Assembly (NCBI RefSeq): GCF_029633865.1
Contig: NC_079219.1
Location: 55,638,857-55,702,856 of the forward strand
Direction: 5' to 3'
DNA: 64,000 nucleotides
Source of the DNA: Lampris incognitus
Taxonomy: Eukaryota; Chordata; Actinopteri; Lampriformes; Lampridae
Shown here piece by piece: positions 1-10,866 of this stretch; position 1 is the stretch's first letter, and the number at the start of each line of letters is the position of its first letter. The notes beneath the pieces were generated by a model. That model did no database searches. It was not told the DNA's origin and saw nothing but the letters and a program-made list of their open reading frames with translations. Made by a program: the position numbers and the translations under genes.

Positions 1-10
1 GGATGGACGG

Positions 11-46
<36 letters not shown>

Positions 47-74
47 ATGGATGGATGGATGGATGGATGGATGA
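1..74 (+). repeat. GGAT/GGAC tetranucleotide microsatellite
   Basis: A run of ATGG-type tetramers with a few GGAC variants begins at the window edge. The same tail ends the ATGG-tailed SINE copies elsewhere in the window, so this is probably the tail of a SINE whose body lies upstream of the window. Confidence 0.85.
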
Positions 75-781
75 AGCTGTCCACTGAACCATACCTGTCG
101 ATCAGCCTCCACCATCAGTCATTCTTCCCTGCCTAAACCTCCCAATCTGACTTGGCGTACATTGCTTTACATGGTGTTACACCAGCACCACCTACAGGCC
201 ATGATGGTGAACAGCTCGTTCTTCTTGACAGCCCCCCCCCCATCTCTCTGCAACTCTCTCTGATACATGACTGGTGGTGCTCACGTCAAACAGAAGTCAG
301 ACAGCAAGAATGAATTGCACCCAATTGGCTGTGTCCTGTGTCTTACAAGGAACACATTGATCTGTCTTTACCCAAAAAACAAAGTGTTAGAAAACGTTTT
401 CCTCGTCTCGTGATGTGGAAATAAAACATGCTTATCTCTGCTGCATGCCACCTATTTTACAGTACTTTCTCCACCTCTGACCTCCGTATTACTGCTCGTC
501 TAAATCCCAATAATATTGCTTTAAGATGCTCAGTCAGCTGAGCTGTTTTGCGATGCTGACACAGTTTACTTTGGCACGGTGCGTGCAGACTAAACCGATC
601 GGCCGATAAGTCAAACGGGAGATAACCAGCCGAGCACGCGAATCCCTTTGTCGTCATTATGCATGAAGACGTCCAGCTGCACGGTCTTCAGGCTGGTCCA
701 CTCAAGTAGCACATATCTACAGGGACGGGTCGACCGCAGAGTTTCAGCAAAGCAGGTCAAAGTGTAGATAAGATGGCCAGG
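75..781. other. Intergenic stretch without recognised gene
   Basis: I see no exon with convincing splice sites, no RNA gene and no repeat that I recognise. There is a short C-run near 230. Confidence 0.5.
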
Positions 782-1210
782 CCCAGATAGCAACGTTGCT
801 GCTGCCCGCACCCGTCCCACACCGACGCCTTCATCCGGCCCACATACAGCGTGGAAGGACGGCACTTGGGCGGTCCGCTCCTGTTTGCCAGATCTGGGCC
901 AGAACCAAGCCATAGCAATGCCGCATGTGCCACGTATTTGCCAAAGGTGGGCCATATTTGTTTTGTGATATTTGGGCCATATTCACCATTTACCACACGG
1001 GCCACTTCAGGGTCACATCCAGATCACATGTTGCCCAGAGCGCCGCTTCTTTGCCAGAAAAGCTCCACATTTGATTTGGCATATTTGGGCCATATTTGCT
1101 GTTATACATGTGGGCCACTTCAGGCCCCCATCCGTTTTGTCAGGGCCAGAAGAAGGCCGCCAGTGCCGCATCATTGCCTGAAGTGGCCCACATCCGGATG
1201 CTGCCTGGGA
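782..1210 (+). mobile_element. Non-autonomous element with CCCAGA ends, copy 1
   Basis: About 430 bp bounded by CCCAGATAG and its inverted counterpart CTGCCTGGG. The inside is built from repeated words such as TTTGGGCCATATT and GTGGGCCACTTCAGG. Related copies lie at 9212-9640 (opposite strand), 22459-22893 and, as a shorter variant, 16433-16718. It codes for nothing credible; the open frames across it are by-products of its low-complexity repeats. It is probably a MITE-like DNA element. The Tc1 element starting at 1222 lies directly next to it. Confidence 0.7.
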
Positions 1211-1221
1211 GGGTGCATATA

Positions 1222-2857
1222 CAGTGCATCCGGAAAGTATTCACACCCCTTCACTTTCCCCACATTTTGTTATGTTACAGCATTATTCCAAAATGGATTA
1301 AATTCCATTTTTTTCTCATCAATCTACACACAATACCCCATAATGACAAAGTGAAAAAAGTTCTGTAGAAATTTTTGCAAATTTATTAAAAATAAAAAAC
1401 GGAAATATTGCATGTACATAAGTATTCACACCCTTTGCTATGACACTCAAAATTGAGCTCAGGTTCATCCTGTTTCCACTGATCATCCTTGAGATGTTTC
1501 TACATCTTGATTGGAGTCCACCTGTAGTAAATTCAATGGATTGGACACGATTTGGAAAGGCACACATCTGTCTATATAAGGTCCCACTGTTGACAGTGCA
1601 TGTCAGAGCAGAAACCAAGCCATGACGTCAAAGGAATTGTCTGTGGACCTCCGAGACAGGATTGTATCGAGGCACAGATCTGGGGAAGGGTACAAAAAAA
1701 TGTCTACAGCTTTGAAGGTCCCGAAGAGCACAGTGGTCTTCATCATTCGTAAATGGAAGAAGTTTGGATCCACCAGGACTCTTCCTAGAGCTGGCCGCCC
1801 AGCCAAACTGAGCAATCGGGGGAGAAGGGCCTTGGTCAGGGAGGTGACCAAGAACCCGATGGTCACTCTGACAGAGCTCCAACGTTCCTCTGTGGAGATG
1901 AGAGAACCTTCCAGAAGGACAACCATCTCTGCAGCACTCCACCAATCAGGCCTTTATGGTAGAGTGGCCAGACGGAAGCCTCTGCTCAGTAAAAGGCACA
2001 TGACAGCCCGCTTGGAGTTTGCCAGAAAGCACCTAAAGGACTCTCAGACCATGAGAAACAAGATTCTCTGGTCTGATGAAACCAAGATTGAACTCTTTGC
2101 CCTGAATGCCAAACATCACGCCTGGAGGAAACCAGGGACCTCTCATCACCTTGCTAATACCATCCCTACAGTGAAGCATGGTGGTGGCAGCATCATGCTG
2201 TGGGGATGTTTTTCAGCAGCAGGAACTGGGAGACTAGTCAGGATTGAGGGAAAGCTGAATGGAGCAAGGTACAGAGAGATCCTTGATGTAAACCTGCTCC
2301 AGAGCGCTCAGGACCTCAGACTGGGGCGAAGGTTTACCTTTCAACACGACAACGTCCCTAAGCACACAGCCAAGACAACGAAGGAGTGGCTTCGGGACAA
2401 GTCTGTGAATGTCCTTGAGTGGCCCAGCCAGAGCCCAGACTTGAACCCCATTGAACATCTCTAGAAAGACCTGAAAATAGCTGTGCAGCGACGCTCCCCA
2501 TCTAACCTTAAAGAGCTCGAGAGGATCTGCAGAGAAGAATGGGAGAAATACCCCAAATATAGGTGTGCCAAGCTTGTAGCTTCATACCCAAGAAGACTTG
2601 AGGCTGTAATCGCTGCCAAGGGTGCCTCAACCAGGTACTGAGTAAAGGGTGTGAATACTTATGTACATGCAATATTTCAGTTTTTTATTTTTAATACATT
2701 TGGAAAAATTTCTACAAAACCTTTTTCACTTTGTCATTATGGGGTATTGTATGTAGATTGATGAGAGGAAAAAAAGGAATTTAATCCATTTTGGAATAAG
2801 GCTGTAACATAACAAAATGTGGGGAAAGCGGAGGGGTGTGAATACTTTCCGGATGCA

Positions 2858-2860
<3 letters not shown>
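1222..2860 (+). mobile_element. Tc1-like DNA transposon, nearly intact
   Basis: The element is 1,639 bp and is flanked by TA on both sides (1220-1221 and 2861-2862), the target of Tc1/mariner insertion. Its ends are inverted repeats of about 215 bp (1222-1437 and 2645-2860). Each contains two copies of an AAGTATTCACACCC motif, one at the tip and one inside, which is the IR/DR layout of the fish Tc1 group. A transposase frame occupies 1622-2641. The left end is 11 bp from an older repeat, and the right end runs into a long TA array. Confidence 0.95.
1622..2641 (+). pseudogene. Tc1-like transposase with one internal stop codon
   Basis: The frame starts at ATG 1622 and reads 280 codons to a TAG at 2462-2464. 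It then stays open in the same frame for 58 more codons to TGA 2639-2641, giving about 339 codons in all, the usual Tc1 transposase length. The N-terminal part is a paired-like helix-turn-helix DNA-binding region (SKELSVDLRDRIVSRHRSGE). The DDE catalytic motifs are visible as WSDETKIE, HDNVPKHTA and LNPIEHL, spaced as in the DD34E class. The stop follows the catalytic Glu by three codons and replaces a position that is usually Trp, so only the C-terminal tail is lost. No frameshift is seen. The frame is therefore recently inactivated, unless the stop is a sequencing error. Confidence 0.93.

Positions 2861-2920
<60 letters not shown>
2861..2920. repeat. (TA)n microsatellite
   Basis: An uninterrupted TA array that starts at the TA target duplication of the Tc1 element. 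A second, shorter array sits at 4102-4152 in the duplicated unit. Confidence 0.95.
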
Positions 2921-2924
<4 letters not shown>

Positions 2925-3265
2925 AGTGACCTGAGCATACTCTTCTTTTTTTTACCACTTAAAAGATGGGGACTGTTTGTCCTGTGTAGAGAACACCTTG
3001 GTTCCAGTCCTCTCCGAAATACAGTCACAATTAAATCCCCATAGATAACCTTTGGGGCTTGTATGAATGTGTGGGTTGCTTTTACAACTCAGACAGACAT
3101 TGTCTTTCTCATGGGAAGCTGTAGTCATGAGCTGCTGGCAGAAAAATACTGCAATCACGACACATTTGCACAACAGCAGACTTTTATTTATTTGTTTGTT
3201 TGTTTATTGGGGCAGGCGTCATTTGCTTTCATTGGCTGTGGATCCACCACCAGCCTGTGAAATTT

Positions 3266-3996
3266 ACTGTAATGCAGAATATACAGAGACAGAATATACT
3301 AACAGAATACACAGAGAATATACAGAATATATAGAGACAGAATATACAGAATACACAGAGAATATACAGAATATACAGAGACAGAATATACAGAATACAC
3401 AGAGAATATACAGAATATACAGAGACAATATACAGAATATATAGAGACAGAATATACAGCATACACAGAGAATATACAGAATATACAGAGACAGAATATA
3501 CAGAATACACAGAGAATATACAGAATATACAGAGACAGAATATACAGCATACACAGAGAATATACAGAATATACAGAGACAGAATATACAGCATACACAG
3601 AGAATATACAGAATATACAGAGACAGAATATACAGAATACACAGAGAATATACAGAATATATAGAGACAGAATATACAGAATACACAGAGAATATACAGA
3701 ATATACAGAGACAATATACAGAATATATAGAGACAGAATATACAGCATACACAGAGAATATACAGAATATACAGAATATACAGAATATATAGAGACAGAA
3801 TATACAGAATACACAGAGAATATACAGAATATACAGAAAGATATACACAGAATATACAGAGACAGAATATACAGAATATAGAGAGAATATACAGAATATA
3901 TAAAGACAGAATATACAGAATACACAGAGAATATACAGAATATATAGAGACAGAATATACAGAATACACAGAGAATATACAGAATATATAGAGACA
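3266..3996. repeat. AGAATATACAG-type minisatellite, first block
   Basis: Built from short words (AGAATATACAG, AGAATACACAG, AGAATATATAGAGAC) joined into a higher-order period of roughly 45 bp. Long minus-strand open frames rich in Tyr, Ile, Leu, Ser and Cys cross it, but they only reflect the repeat and are not genes. Confidence 0.93.
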
Positions 3997-4098
3997 GATT
4001 GATGAGAGGAAAAAAAGGAATTTAATCCATTTTGGAATAAGGCTGTAACATAACAAAATGTGGGGAAAGCGGAGGGGTGTGAATACTTTCCGGATGCA

Positions 4099-4155
<57 letters not shown>

Positions 4156-5215
4156 AGTGACCTGAGCATACTCTTCTTTTTTTTACCACTTAAAAGATGG
4201 GGACTGTTTGTCCTGTGTAGAGAACACCTTGGTTCCAGTCCTCTCCGAAATACAGTCACAATTAAATCCCCATAGATAACCTTTGGGGCTTGTATGAATG
4301 TGTGGGTTGCTTTTACAACTCAGACAGACATTGTCTTTCTCATGGGAAGCTGTAGTCATGAGCTGCTGGCAGAAAAATACTGCAATCACGACACATTTGC
4401 ACAACAGCAGACTTTTATTTATTTGTTTGTTTGTTTATTGGGGCAGGCGTCATTTGCTTTCATTGGCTGTGGATCCACCACCAGCCTGTGAAATTTACTG
4501 TAATGCAGAATATACAGAGACAGAATATACTAACAGAATACACAGAGAATATACAGAATATATAGAGACAGAATATACAGAATACACAGAGAATATACAG
4601 AATATACAGAGACAGAATATACAGAATACACAGAGAATATACAGAATATACAGAGACAATATACAGAATATATAGAGACAGAATATACAGCATACACAGA
4701 GAATATACAGAATATACAGAGACAGAATATACAGAATACACAGAGAATATACAGAATATACAGAGACAGAATATACAGCATACACAGAGAATATACAGAA
4801 TATACAGAGACAGAATACACAGCATACACAGAGAATATACAGAATATACAGAGACAGAATATACAGAATACACAGAGAATATACAGAATATATAGAGACA
4901 GAATATACAGAATACACAGAGAATATACAGAATATACAGAGACAATATACAGAATATATAGAGACAGAATATACAGCATACACAGAGAATATACAGAATA
5001 TACAGAATATACAGAATATATAGAGACAGAATATACAGAATACACAGAGAATATACAGAATATACAGAAAGATATACACAGAATATACAGAGACAGAATA
5101 TACAGAATATAGAGAGAATATACAGAATATATAAAGACAGAATATACAGAATACACAGAGAATATACAGAATATATAGAGACAGAATATACAGAATACAC
5201 AGAGAATATACAGAA
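3997..5215. repeat. Tandem segmental duplication, second unit
   Basis: It begins with an orphan copy of the Tc1 right TIR end (3997-4101), joined to minisatellite at a short AGATTG homology. It is followed by the TA array (4102-4152), the unique spacer (4153-4496) and the minisatellite. The right limit is approximate, because the minisatellite continues beyond the duplicated part to about 5775. Confidence 0.85.
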
Positions 5216-5775
5216 TATATAGAGACAGAATATACAGAATACACAGAGAATATACAGAATATATAGAGACAGAATATACAGAATACACAGAGAATATACA
5301 GAATATACAGAAAGATATACACAGAATATACAGAGACAGAATATACAGAATATAGAGAGAGATATACAGAGAATATACAGAGAATATACAAAATATACAG
5401 AATATACAGAATATATAGAGACAGAATATACAGAATACACAGAGAATATACAGAATATATAGAATATATAGAATATATAGAGACAGAATATACAGAATAC
5501 ACAGAGAATATACAGAATATACAGAATATATAGAGACAGAATATACAGAATATACAGAATATATAGAGACAGAATATACAGAATACACAGAGAATATACA
5601 GAATATACAGAATATATAGAATATATAGAGACAGAATATACAGAATATACAGAATATATAGAGACAGAATATACAGAATACACAGAGAATATACAGAATA
5701 TACAGAATATATAGAGACAGAATATACAGAATACACAGAGAATATACAGACTATACACAATATACAGAGAGATAT
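4512..5775. repeat. AGAATATACAG-type minisatellite, second block
   Basis: The same repeat as at 3266-3996 but longer. The part after about 5215 has extra unit types with runs of AGAATATACAGAATATATAG and is not found in the first block. Confidence 0.92.
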
Positions 5776-7172
5776 ACCATCGAGCCGATCAAGGGCCCAG
5801 GTTTGGGCTCAACACTGGTGGGGACATTTTTGAACCATTTGTTGGGCTAACCATGTGCATTCCCACCCCCCAACCCAACACACACAGCAAAGCCCTGATA
5901 GGTGGAGCACGAGCAATAACCCCCCCCCCCCCCCATTCTTCACCTGCCTCCGTCTGGTCTCGGGTTCGGGTCCCTCACCTGGGGACGGGCCGCTTTCAGG
6001 GGAGTTTTGTTCCTTGCGCCATTGAAGTTGTAAACTCAGCGAGCCTCTGAGCTCTTGTGTTAGTGTATTGTTGTCCCCCTGTTCTCCGTGTGTGTGTATA
6101 CACATGTGTGGTGTGTACAGTATGTGTACGTGTATCTACTGTATGTGAGGCTCTGCACAAAAGCTGAAAACAAATATCCTCTTTAGGACAATAAATTCTA
6201 TTGTGTGTGTGTGTGTGTGTGTGTGACACCCAGCCACACACACACACACACACAAAGTGTGTAAACGTGACAGACCCACAATCTGCAAAAGTGGAGGCGT
6301 CCTTAATGTTATTCTGCAGGTGCCGCTCCAGGTTTCGGGGGCTGGTTGCACCTGTGAATTGAATTTCAAGGGGTTTTAAAGGGAGGTTCTGCCTCCGCCT
6401 GATGAGCCCTGTACTGTATTGTTGGTCCAGCTCAGGCTAATTACTTTTTCAACTCTTTATCTTATTCTTTTGATATTCTTGTTATTCAATCTGCATGTTT
6501 TGTTTTCAATCTCCCATTCGAGGTCTTTTTAAAATCTTTGCGTAAAGCGCCTTGGTTTGTTCTTGTGTGTGAAATGTGTGACTTACTAAAAAGGGATTAA
6601 CACCAAAATTAACGGTTTAAAAACTATAATATTATTTTTAAACAACTTCGACTTCAGAGAGACATGGTCGAACTGAAAAAGTGAAAATATTACCTGAAAA
6701 CCAAAATGGAAAACACATCTAACAAAGGCAACAGGGCCTATCAGACATGGCATGTAAAAAAAAAGAAAGAACAGAAGATAAATATTGAAACAGTCCCAAA
6801 CAACGACCCGAATTTAAAAGCTACTGGAACGACCGCGGGCGGTCATTTTGACCGCCACTGTTTTTAAACTCCATATTCTGTCAAGATAAATACCCAGCTG
6901 AGATATAATTAATGCATCGCATTGTTTTAAATCCAGATTGAGAGTACTTGGAGCTGATTTCACTACATGTACTTGTGTTTTTATAATCTGCTTGCAATTT
7001 ACTTTTTTTTTATCATTTCTTGGTCTTTTGTTTGTGTTTTCAAATGTGTGATTTTGCACCTGTGTGATTTTGTAACTGTGCTGCCTACCTTGGCCAGGTC
7101 TCCCTTGAAAAAGAGGTTTGTAATCTCAGCAGCATCCTCCTGGTTACATAAAGGTTAAATAAAAATATGATT
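5776..7172. other. Non-coding stretch with GT/CA microsatellites
   Basis: I see no gene. At 6204-6223 a GT run is followed 12 bases later by a CA run (6236-6253), so the two can pair. A C-run lies near 5920. The stretch from 6380 to 7170 is AT-rich, with no recognised feature. Confidence 0.5.
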
Positions 7173-7535
7173 GACCCTGTTTACACTGGGTTTTAAAATG
7201 CGTTTTGGGCGATCTGATCACAAGTGGACAGCGAGACACGTCGCCGTTTACACTTGTGTCTATCGTGCGTCTCCAAATGTGTCCTGCTGACTACTCAGAA
7301 GAAGAAGAAGAAGAAGAAGATTTCCTGTTGCGTCCTTGTCGGGGACACATCGGGACGCATTAGCGTTTACACTACAAAAGATATGTGGTCAAATGTGTCC
7401 CAGACCACCTAATAAGTGGTCTGAGTCCCGGTTCACAAAACGTTTTGGTGGTCGTTTACACTTGTATTTAGCGCTGTCCACTTGTGATCCGATCCCAGAA
7501 AAAAACGCATTTTAAAACCAAGTGTAAACGGGGTC
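7173..7535. mobile_element. MITE with long terminal inverted repeats
   Basis: The left end GACCCTGTTTACACTGG and the right end are inverted copies of each other over about 60 bp (GTTTTAAAATGCG and GATCACAAGTGGACA on the left pair with TGTCCACTTGTGATC and CGCATTTTAAAAC on the right). The inside holds GAAGAAGAAG and GTCTGGGACACATTT words, the latter shared with elements at 22042 and 25060. There is no coding capacity. Its superfamily is unclear because I could not fix a target duplication. Confidence 0.8.
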
Positions 7536-7542
7536 TTAGTAT

Positions 7543-7660
7543 GCCCTGTGACGTTACTGGCGACCTGTCCAGGGTGTTTCCCCGCCTTCCGCCCAGTGAC
7601 TGCTGGGATAGGCTCCAGCACGCCGCGACCCTGAGTAGGATAAGCGGCTTGGAAGATGGT
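7543..7660 (+). mobile_element. ATGG-tailed SINE, 3' part only
   Basis: Contains GGCGACCTGTCCAGGGTGTT, a CTGCTGGGATAGGCTCCAGC block and GGATAAGCGGCTTGGAAGATGG. This is the common 3' portion also seen at 17980, 18119 and 40111 and, inverted, at 13345, 21818 and 24701. The tRNA-like head is missing. Confidence 0.8.
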
Positions 7661-7787
7661 CGGATCCGGTATCAGCCCCCCCCCACCCCAGAGCATTTCA
7701 TTTCGCAGTAACGTTAGCAACAACAACATGCTAGCTAGTCGATCAGGTTAAAATGATGACCTGTTCGAGCAACGAATGCAAGTTAGT

Positions 7788-8144
7788 GTAACCGGTTATC
7801 TTCTTGCCCGGTGCGGGATTCGATACGGGTGTGCTGCACCACAAGGCGACATCACTAACCGCTCGGCTAAAGGGTCAGACCCGTTAGCTAGGGGCTAACG
7901 TCTCTTATTAGTAGTTTACAGTTGTCACCCTCATCGGAAGCGCGCCCTCGCGCTTTGTTATTCCCGCGCTCCGAAGAGACTTCTGAGGATCTGCACACTT
8001 CCGGATCCCACCGCTGCCACCAATGTAACCGGTTGTTTTCTTGCCCGGTGCGGGATTCGATACGGGGTGTACTGCACCACAAGGGGACATCACTAACCGC
8101 TCGGCTAAAGGGCCAGGGGCTAACGGGTCTTATTAGTAGTTTAC
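7788..8144 (-). repeat. tRNA-Ser/Leu-like repeat, one and a half tandem units
   Basis: Unit 1 (7788-8023, 236 bp) is followed head to tail by the first ~120 bp of a second unit (8024-8144). On the minus strand it reads like a tRNA front half: TAGCCGAGCGGTTAG resembles the A box of class II tRNAs and ATCGAATCCCG resembles a B box. The first 135 bp also occur alone at 20247-20380. It is most likely a tRNA-derived SINE rather than a tRNA gene, because the cloverleaf is interrupted. Confidence 0.7.
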
Positions 8145-9090
8145 ATTAGCAAACAATCTAGACCTGAGCTCTGAACTTCAAATGACTTGACTAACATTAG
8201 ATCTAGAAAATAGATTGGGATAGAATCATTTAACGTGAATCGTTTAAACTATGACAACTGTCGACCTCTTACACAAGCTACTGCCGTAGCCAGCTGTCCT
8301 GGTATGGACGGTTTTTATTGGACTTTATTATTTATAACCCACAGAAGACAATCCACGAATATGAACCACGCTCCATTTTCACACGTGGAACGGGGTTTTA
8401 CACATTCGCTTCCGGTGAGTTTGTGGGTCATGTGACATTGGTGACTTCCCGCCTATTTATTCGTGGAGTTTTGTCCCATTTGTGCCGCGCGGATCTGTCC
8501 CCGGCTCCTCAGCTCCCCATGGACGCAACAGCAGTCGCTTGACGCTGGCAGGGGACACGTCCATGCTTTTTTAACAAGTCTTCAGGGTCGACATTTTCCA
8601 AATACTGTTGAACGTATTCTGGAACAAATAATACGGACAACCCATTACCCTAGAAGCATTGTGTAAAGAAGAAGACACGTGTGTATTCTTTAATATGAAA
8701 GGCGCTAGTTTCTATTTCGATTGGATTTGATACAGTTAATAGTCGAGGTAGCGAACAGAAACGGGCTCAAACAAGCCTGGGAAGAGTCCGGTGGAATTAC
8801 AGCGCCACCAAGTGGCAGGTCCGCATACAGCAGGTGGAAAGCTCATTTGTTTCAGGGTCTTGTAGGATTTTGACCACGAGTTCAGACGTCCACAGACGCG
8901 CGTGGGGTGGGGTGGGGTTAGCAGTTTGCTCCGCTTTTGCTTCTGTTTGATTTACTGTTGCCTTGGAGCCATTGCAAACACCCCCCTCCATAACGACAGA
9001 GGCCTGATTAAAGATGGACGATGAAGAAGAAGACGATGATAGTAATAGCAATATTTAGAGCCCGTAATACTCGTTTTCTGGGAGATGTCA
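8145..9090. other. Non-coding stretch
   Basis: I see no exon-like segment with splice sites and no repeat that I can name with confidence. Confidence 0.4.
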
Positions 9091-9211
9091 GAAAGCAGGG
9101 CCCTGTTTCAGAAAGTGGGTTTAGTGAAAACTCAGTTAGTTGACTCAGAGTTGAAGTTTGGGTTTTGGATTTCACAAAGCCAGTTCAGCTTAACTCTGAC
9201 TCAGTTACTAT
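9091..9211. mobile_element. MITE-like repeat interrupted by another element
   Basis: Starts near GGGCCCTGTTTCAGAAAGTG and runs to CAGTTACTAT. The sequence resumes after 9640 as GGCAACAAACTCCGTTAAGC. Joined, the words TTACTAT and GGCAAC restore a motif I recognise from a common fish repeat. The right limit of the host repeat, beyond about 9680, is not clear. Confidence 0.55.
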
Positions 9212-9640
9212 CCCAGACAGCATCCGGATGTTGGCCACTTAAGGCAGTGATGCGGCACTGATGGCCTTCTTCTGGCCCTGACAAAATGGATGTGAGCCTG
9301 AAGTGGCCCACATCTATAACAGCAAATATGGCCCAAATATGCCAAATCAGATGTGGGCCTTTTTTGGCAAAGACGCGGTGCTCTGGGCAACATGTGATCT
9401 GGATGTGACCCTGAAGTGGCCCGTGTGGTAAATGGTGAATATGGTCCAAATATCACAAAACAAATATGGGCCACCTTTGGCAAATATGTGGCACATGCGG
9501 CATTGCTATGGCTTGGTTCTGGTCCAGATCTGGCAAACAGGAGCGGACCGCCCAAGTGCCATCATTCCACGCGGTATGTGGGCTGGATGAAAGTGTCGGG
9601 TGTGGGACGGGTCCGGGCCACAGCAATTTTGCCATCTGGG
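9212..9640 (-). mobile_element. Non-autonomous element with CCCAGA ends, copy 2
   Basis: The ends are CCCAGACAGCA and CATCTGGG, flanked by AT on both sides. It is inverted relative to copies 782-1210 and 22459-22893, with the same internal order of GGGCCACTTCAGG and TTTGGGCCATATT words. It lies inside the repeat at 9091-9211/9641-9680. Open frames of 80-150 codons in it have no recognisable protein content. Confidence 0.75.
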
Positions 9641-9974
9641 ATGGCAACAAACTCCGTTAAGCTAACCTGCCCGCTGGCAAGTTTTCTTCAAGTAACCCTG
9701 AGTTTCTCCTCCTCTTCAGCTGAAGCCTGCAGGCTGGAGGAAGTGCCGGACGTGGCGTGTCCTTTTCTTGAAGAGCCAGTTGATACTGACGCACAAATAC
9801 TCCACAGAAATGTCCGTTGGGAGAAGGCGATCAGACCACGACTGGATGTTTTATCGTTCCCCGGTGACTATCTGTTTTGAGTGTTACTGTTTTTCTGCAC
9901 TATTGATCATTTATCTGAACAGTTTTCTCAGCCCCGATAGCGTTCCAATAATTTCCAGCATTGCTGTGTTAGAG

Positions 9975-10866
9975 AAAAAGGAGGTGCAGGTTATATGCAC
10001 AACACTAAAGGAGAGCCAGGTTATATGCACAACACTAAAGGAGGTGCAGGTTATATTATGGCACAACACTAAAGGATGTGCAGGTTATATTATGGAACAA
10101 CACTAAAGGAGATGCAGGTTATATTATGGAACAACACTAAAGGAGGTGCAGGTTATATTATGGCACAACACTAAAGGAGATGCAGGTTATATTATGGAAC
10201 AACACTAAAGGAGGTGCAGGTTATATTATGGCACAACACTAAAGGAGATGCAGGTTATATTATGGCACAACACTAAAGGAGATGCAGGTTATATTATGGC
10301 ACAACACTAAAGGAGGTGCAGGTTATATTATGGCACAACACTAAAGGAGGTGCAGGTTATATTATGGCACAACACTAAAGGAGGTGCAGGTTATATTATG
10401 GCACAACACTAAAGGAGGTGCAGGTTATATTATGGCACAACACTAAAGGAGGTGCAGGTTATATGCACAACACTAAAGGATGTGCAGGTTATATTATGGC
10501 ACAACACTAAAGGAGATGCAGGTTATATGCACAACACTAAAGGAGGTGCAGGTTATATTATGGCACAACACTAAAGGAGGTGCAGGTTATATTATGGCAC
10601 AACACTAAAGGAGATGCAGGTTATATGCACAACACTAAAGGAGGTGCAGGTTATATGCACAACACTAAAGGATGTGCAGGTTATATTATGGCACAACACT
10701 AAAGGAGATGCAGGTTATATGCACAACACTAAAGGATGTGCAGGTTATATTATGGCACAACCCTAAAGGAGGTGCAGGTTATATTATGGCACAACACTAA
10801 AGGAGGTGCAGGTTATATTATGGCACAACACTAAAGGAGGTGCAGGTTATATTATGGCACAACACT
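9975..10866. repeat. 34-bp/30-bp minisatellite
   Basis: About 27 head-to-tail copies of a 34-bp unit whose parts are AAAGGAGGTGCAGG, TTATATTATGG and CACAACACT. A 30-bp form lacks four bases (TTATAT followed directly by GCACAAC). Single-base variants (GAGGTGC, GAGATGC, GATGTGC) alternate along the array. Confidence 0.95.

Larger units (their letters stand above)
2756..3996. repeat. Tandem segmental duplication, first unit
   Basis: The unit contains the last ~105 bp of the Tc1 right TIR, a TA array (2861-2920), about 345 bp of unique spacer (2921-3265) and an AGAATATACAG minisatellite (3266-3996). The same order repeats from 3997, with the spacer displaced by 1,231 bp. The spacer copies look essentially identical by eye, and the TA array is about 10 bp shorter in the second copy. 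Confidence 0.9.

Noticed and set aside
3229-5760. Minus-strand open frames of up to 432 codons rich in Tyr, Ile, Leu, Cys and Ser
   Set aside because: All three frames stay open because the AGAATATACAG minisatellite lacks stops on that strand. The translations are pure repeats of the unit, with no start context or domain.
9416-9880. 154-codon + strand open frame
   Set aside because: Most of it is the CCCAGA-ended repeat, and the remaining ~50 codons show no recognisable protein or splice context.
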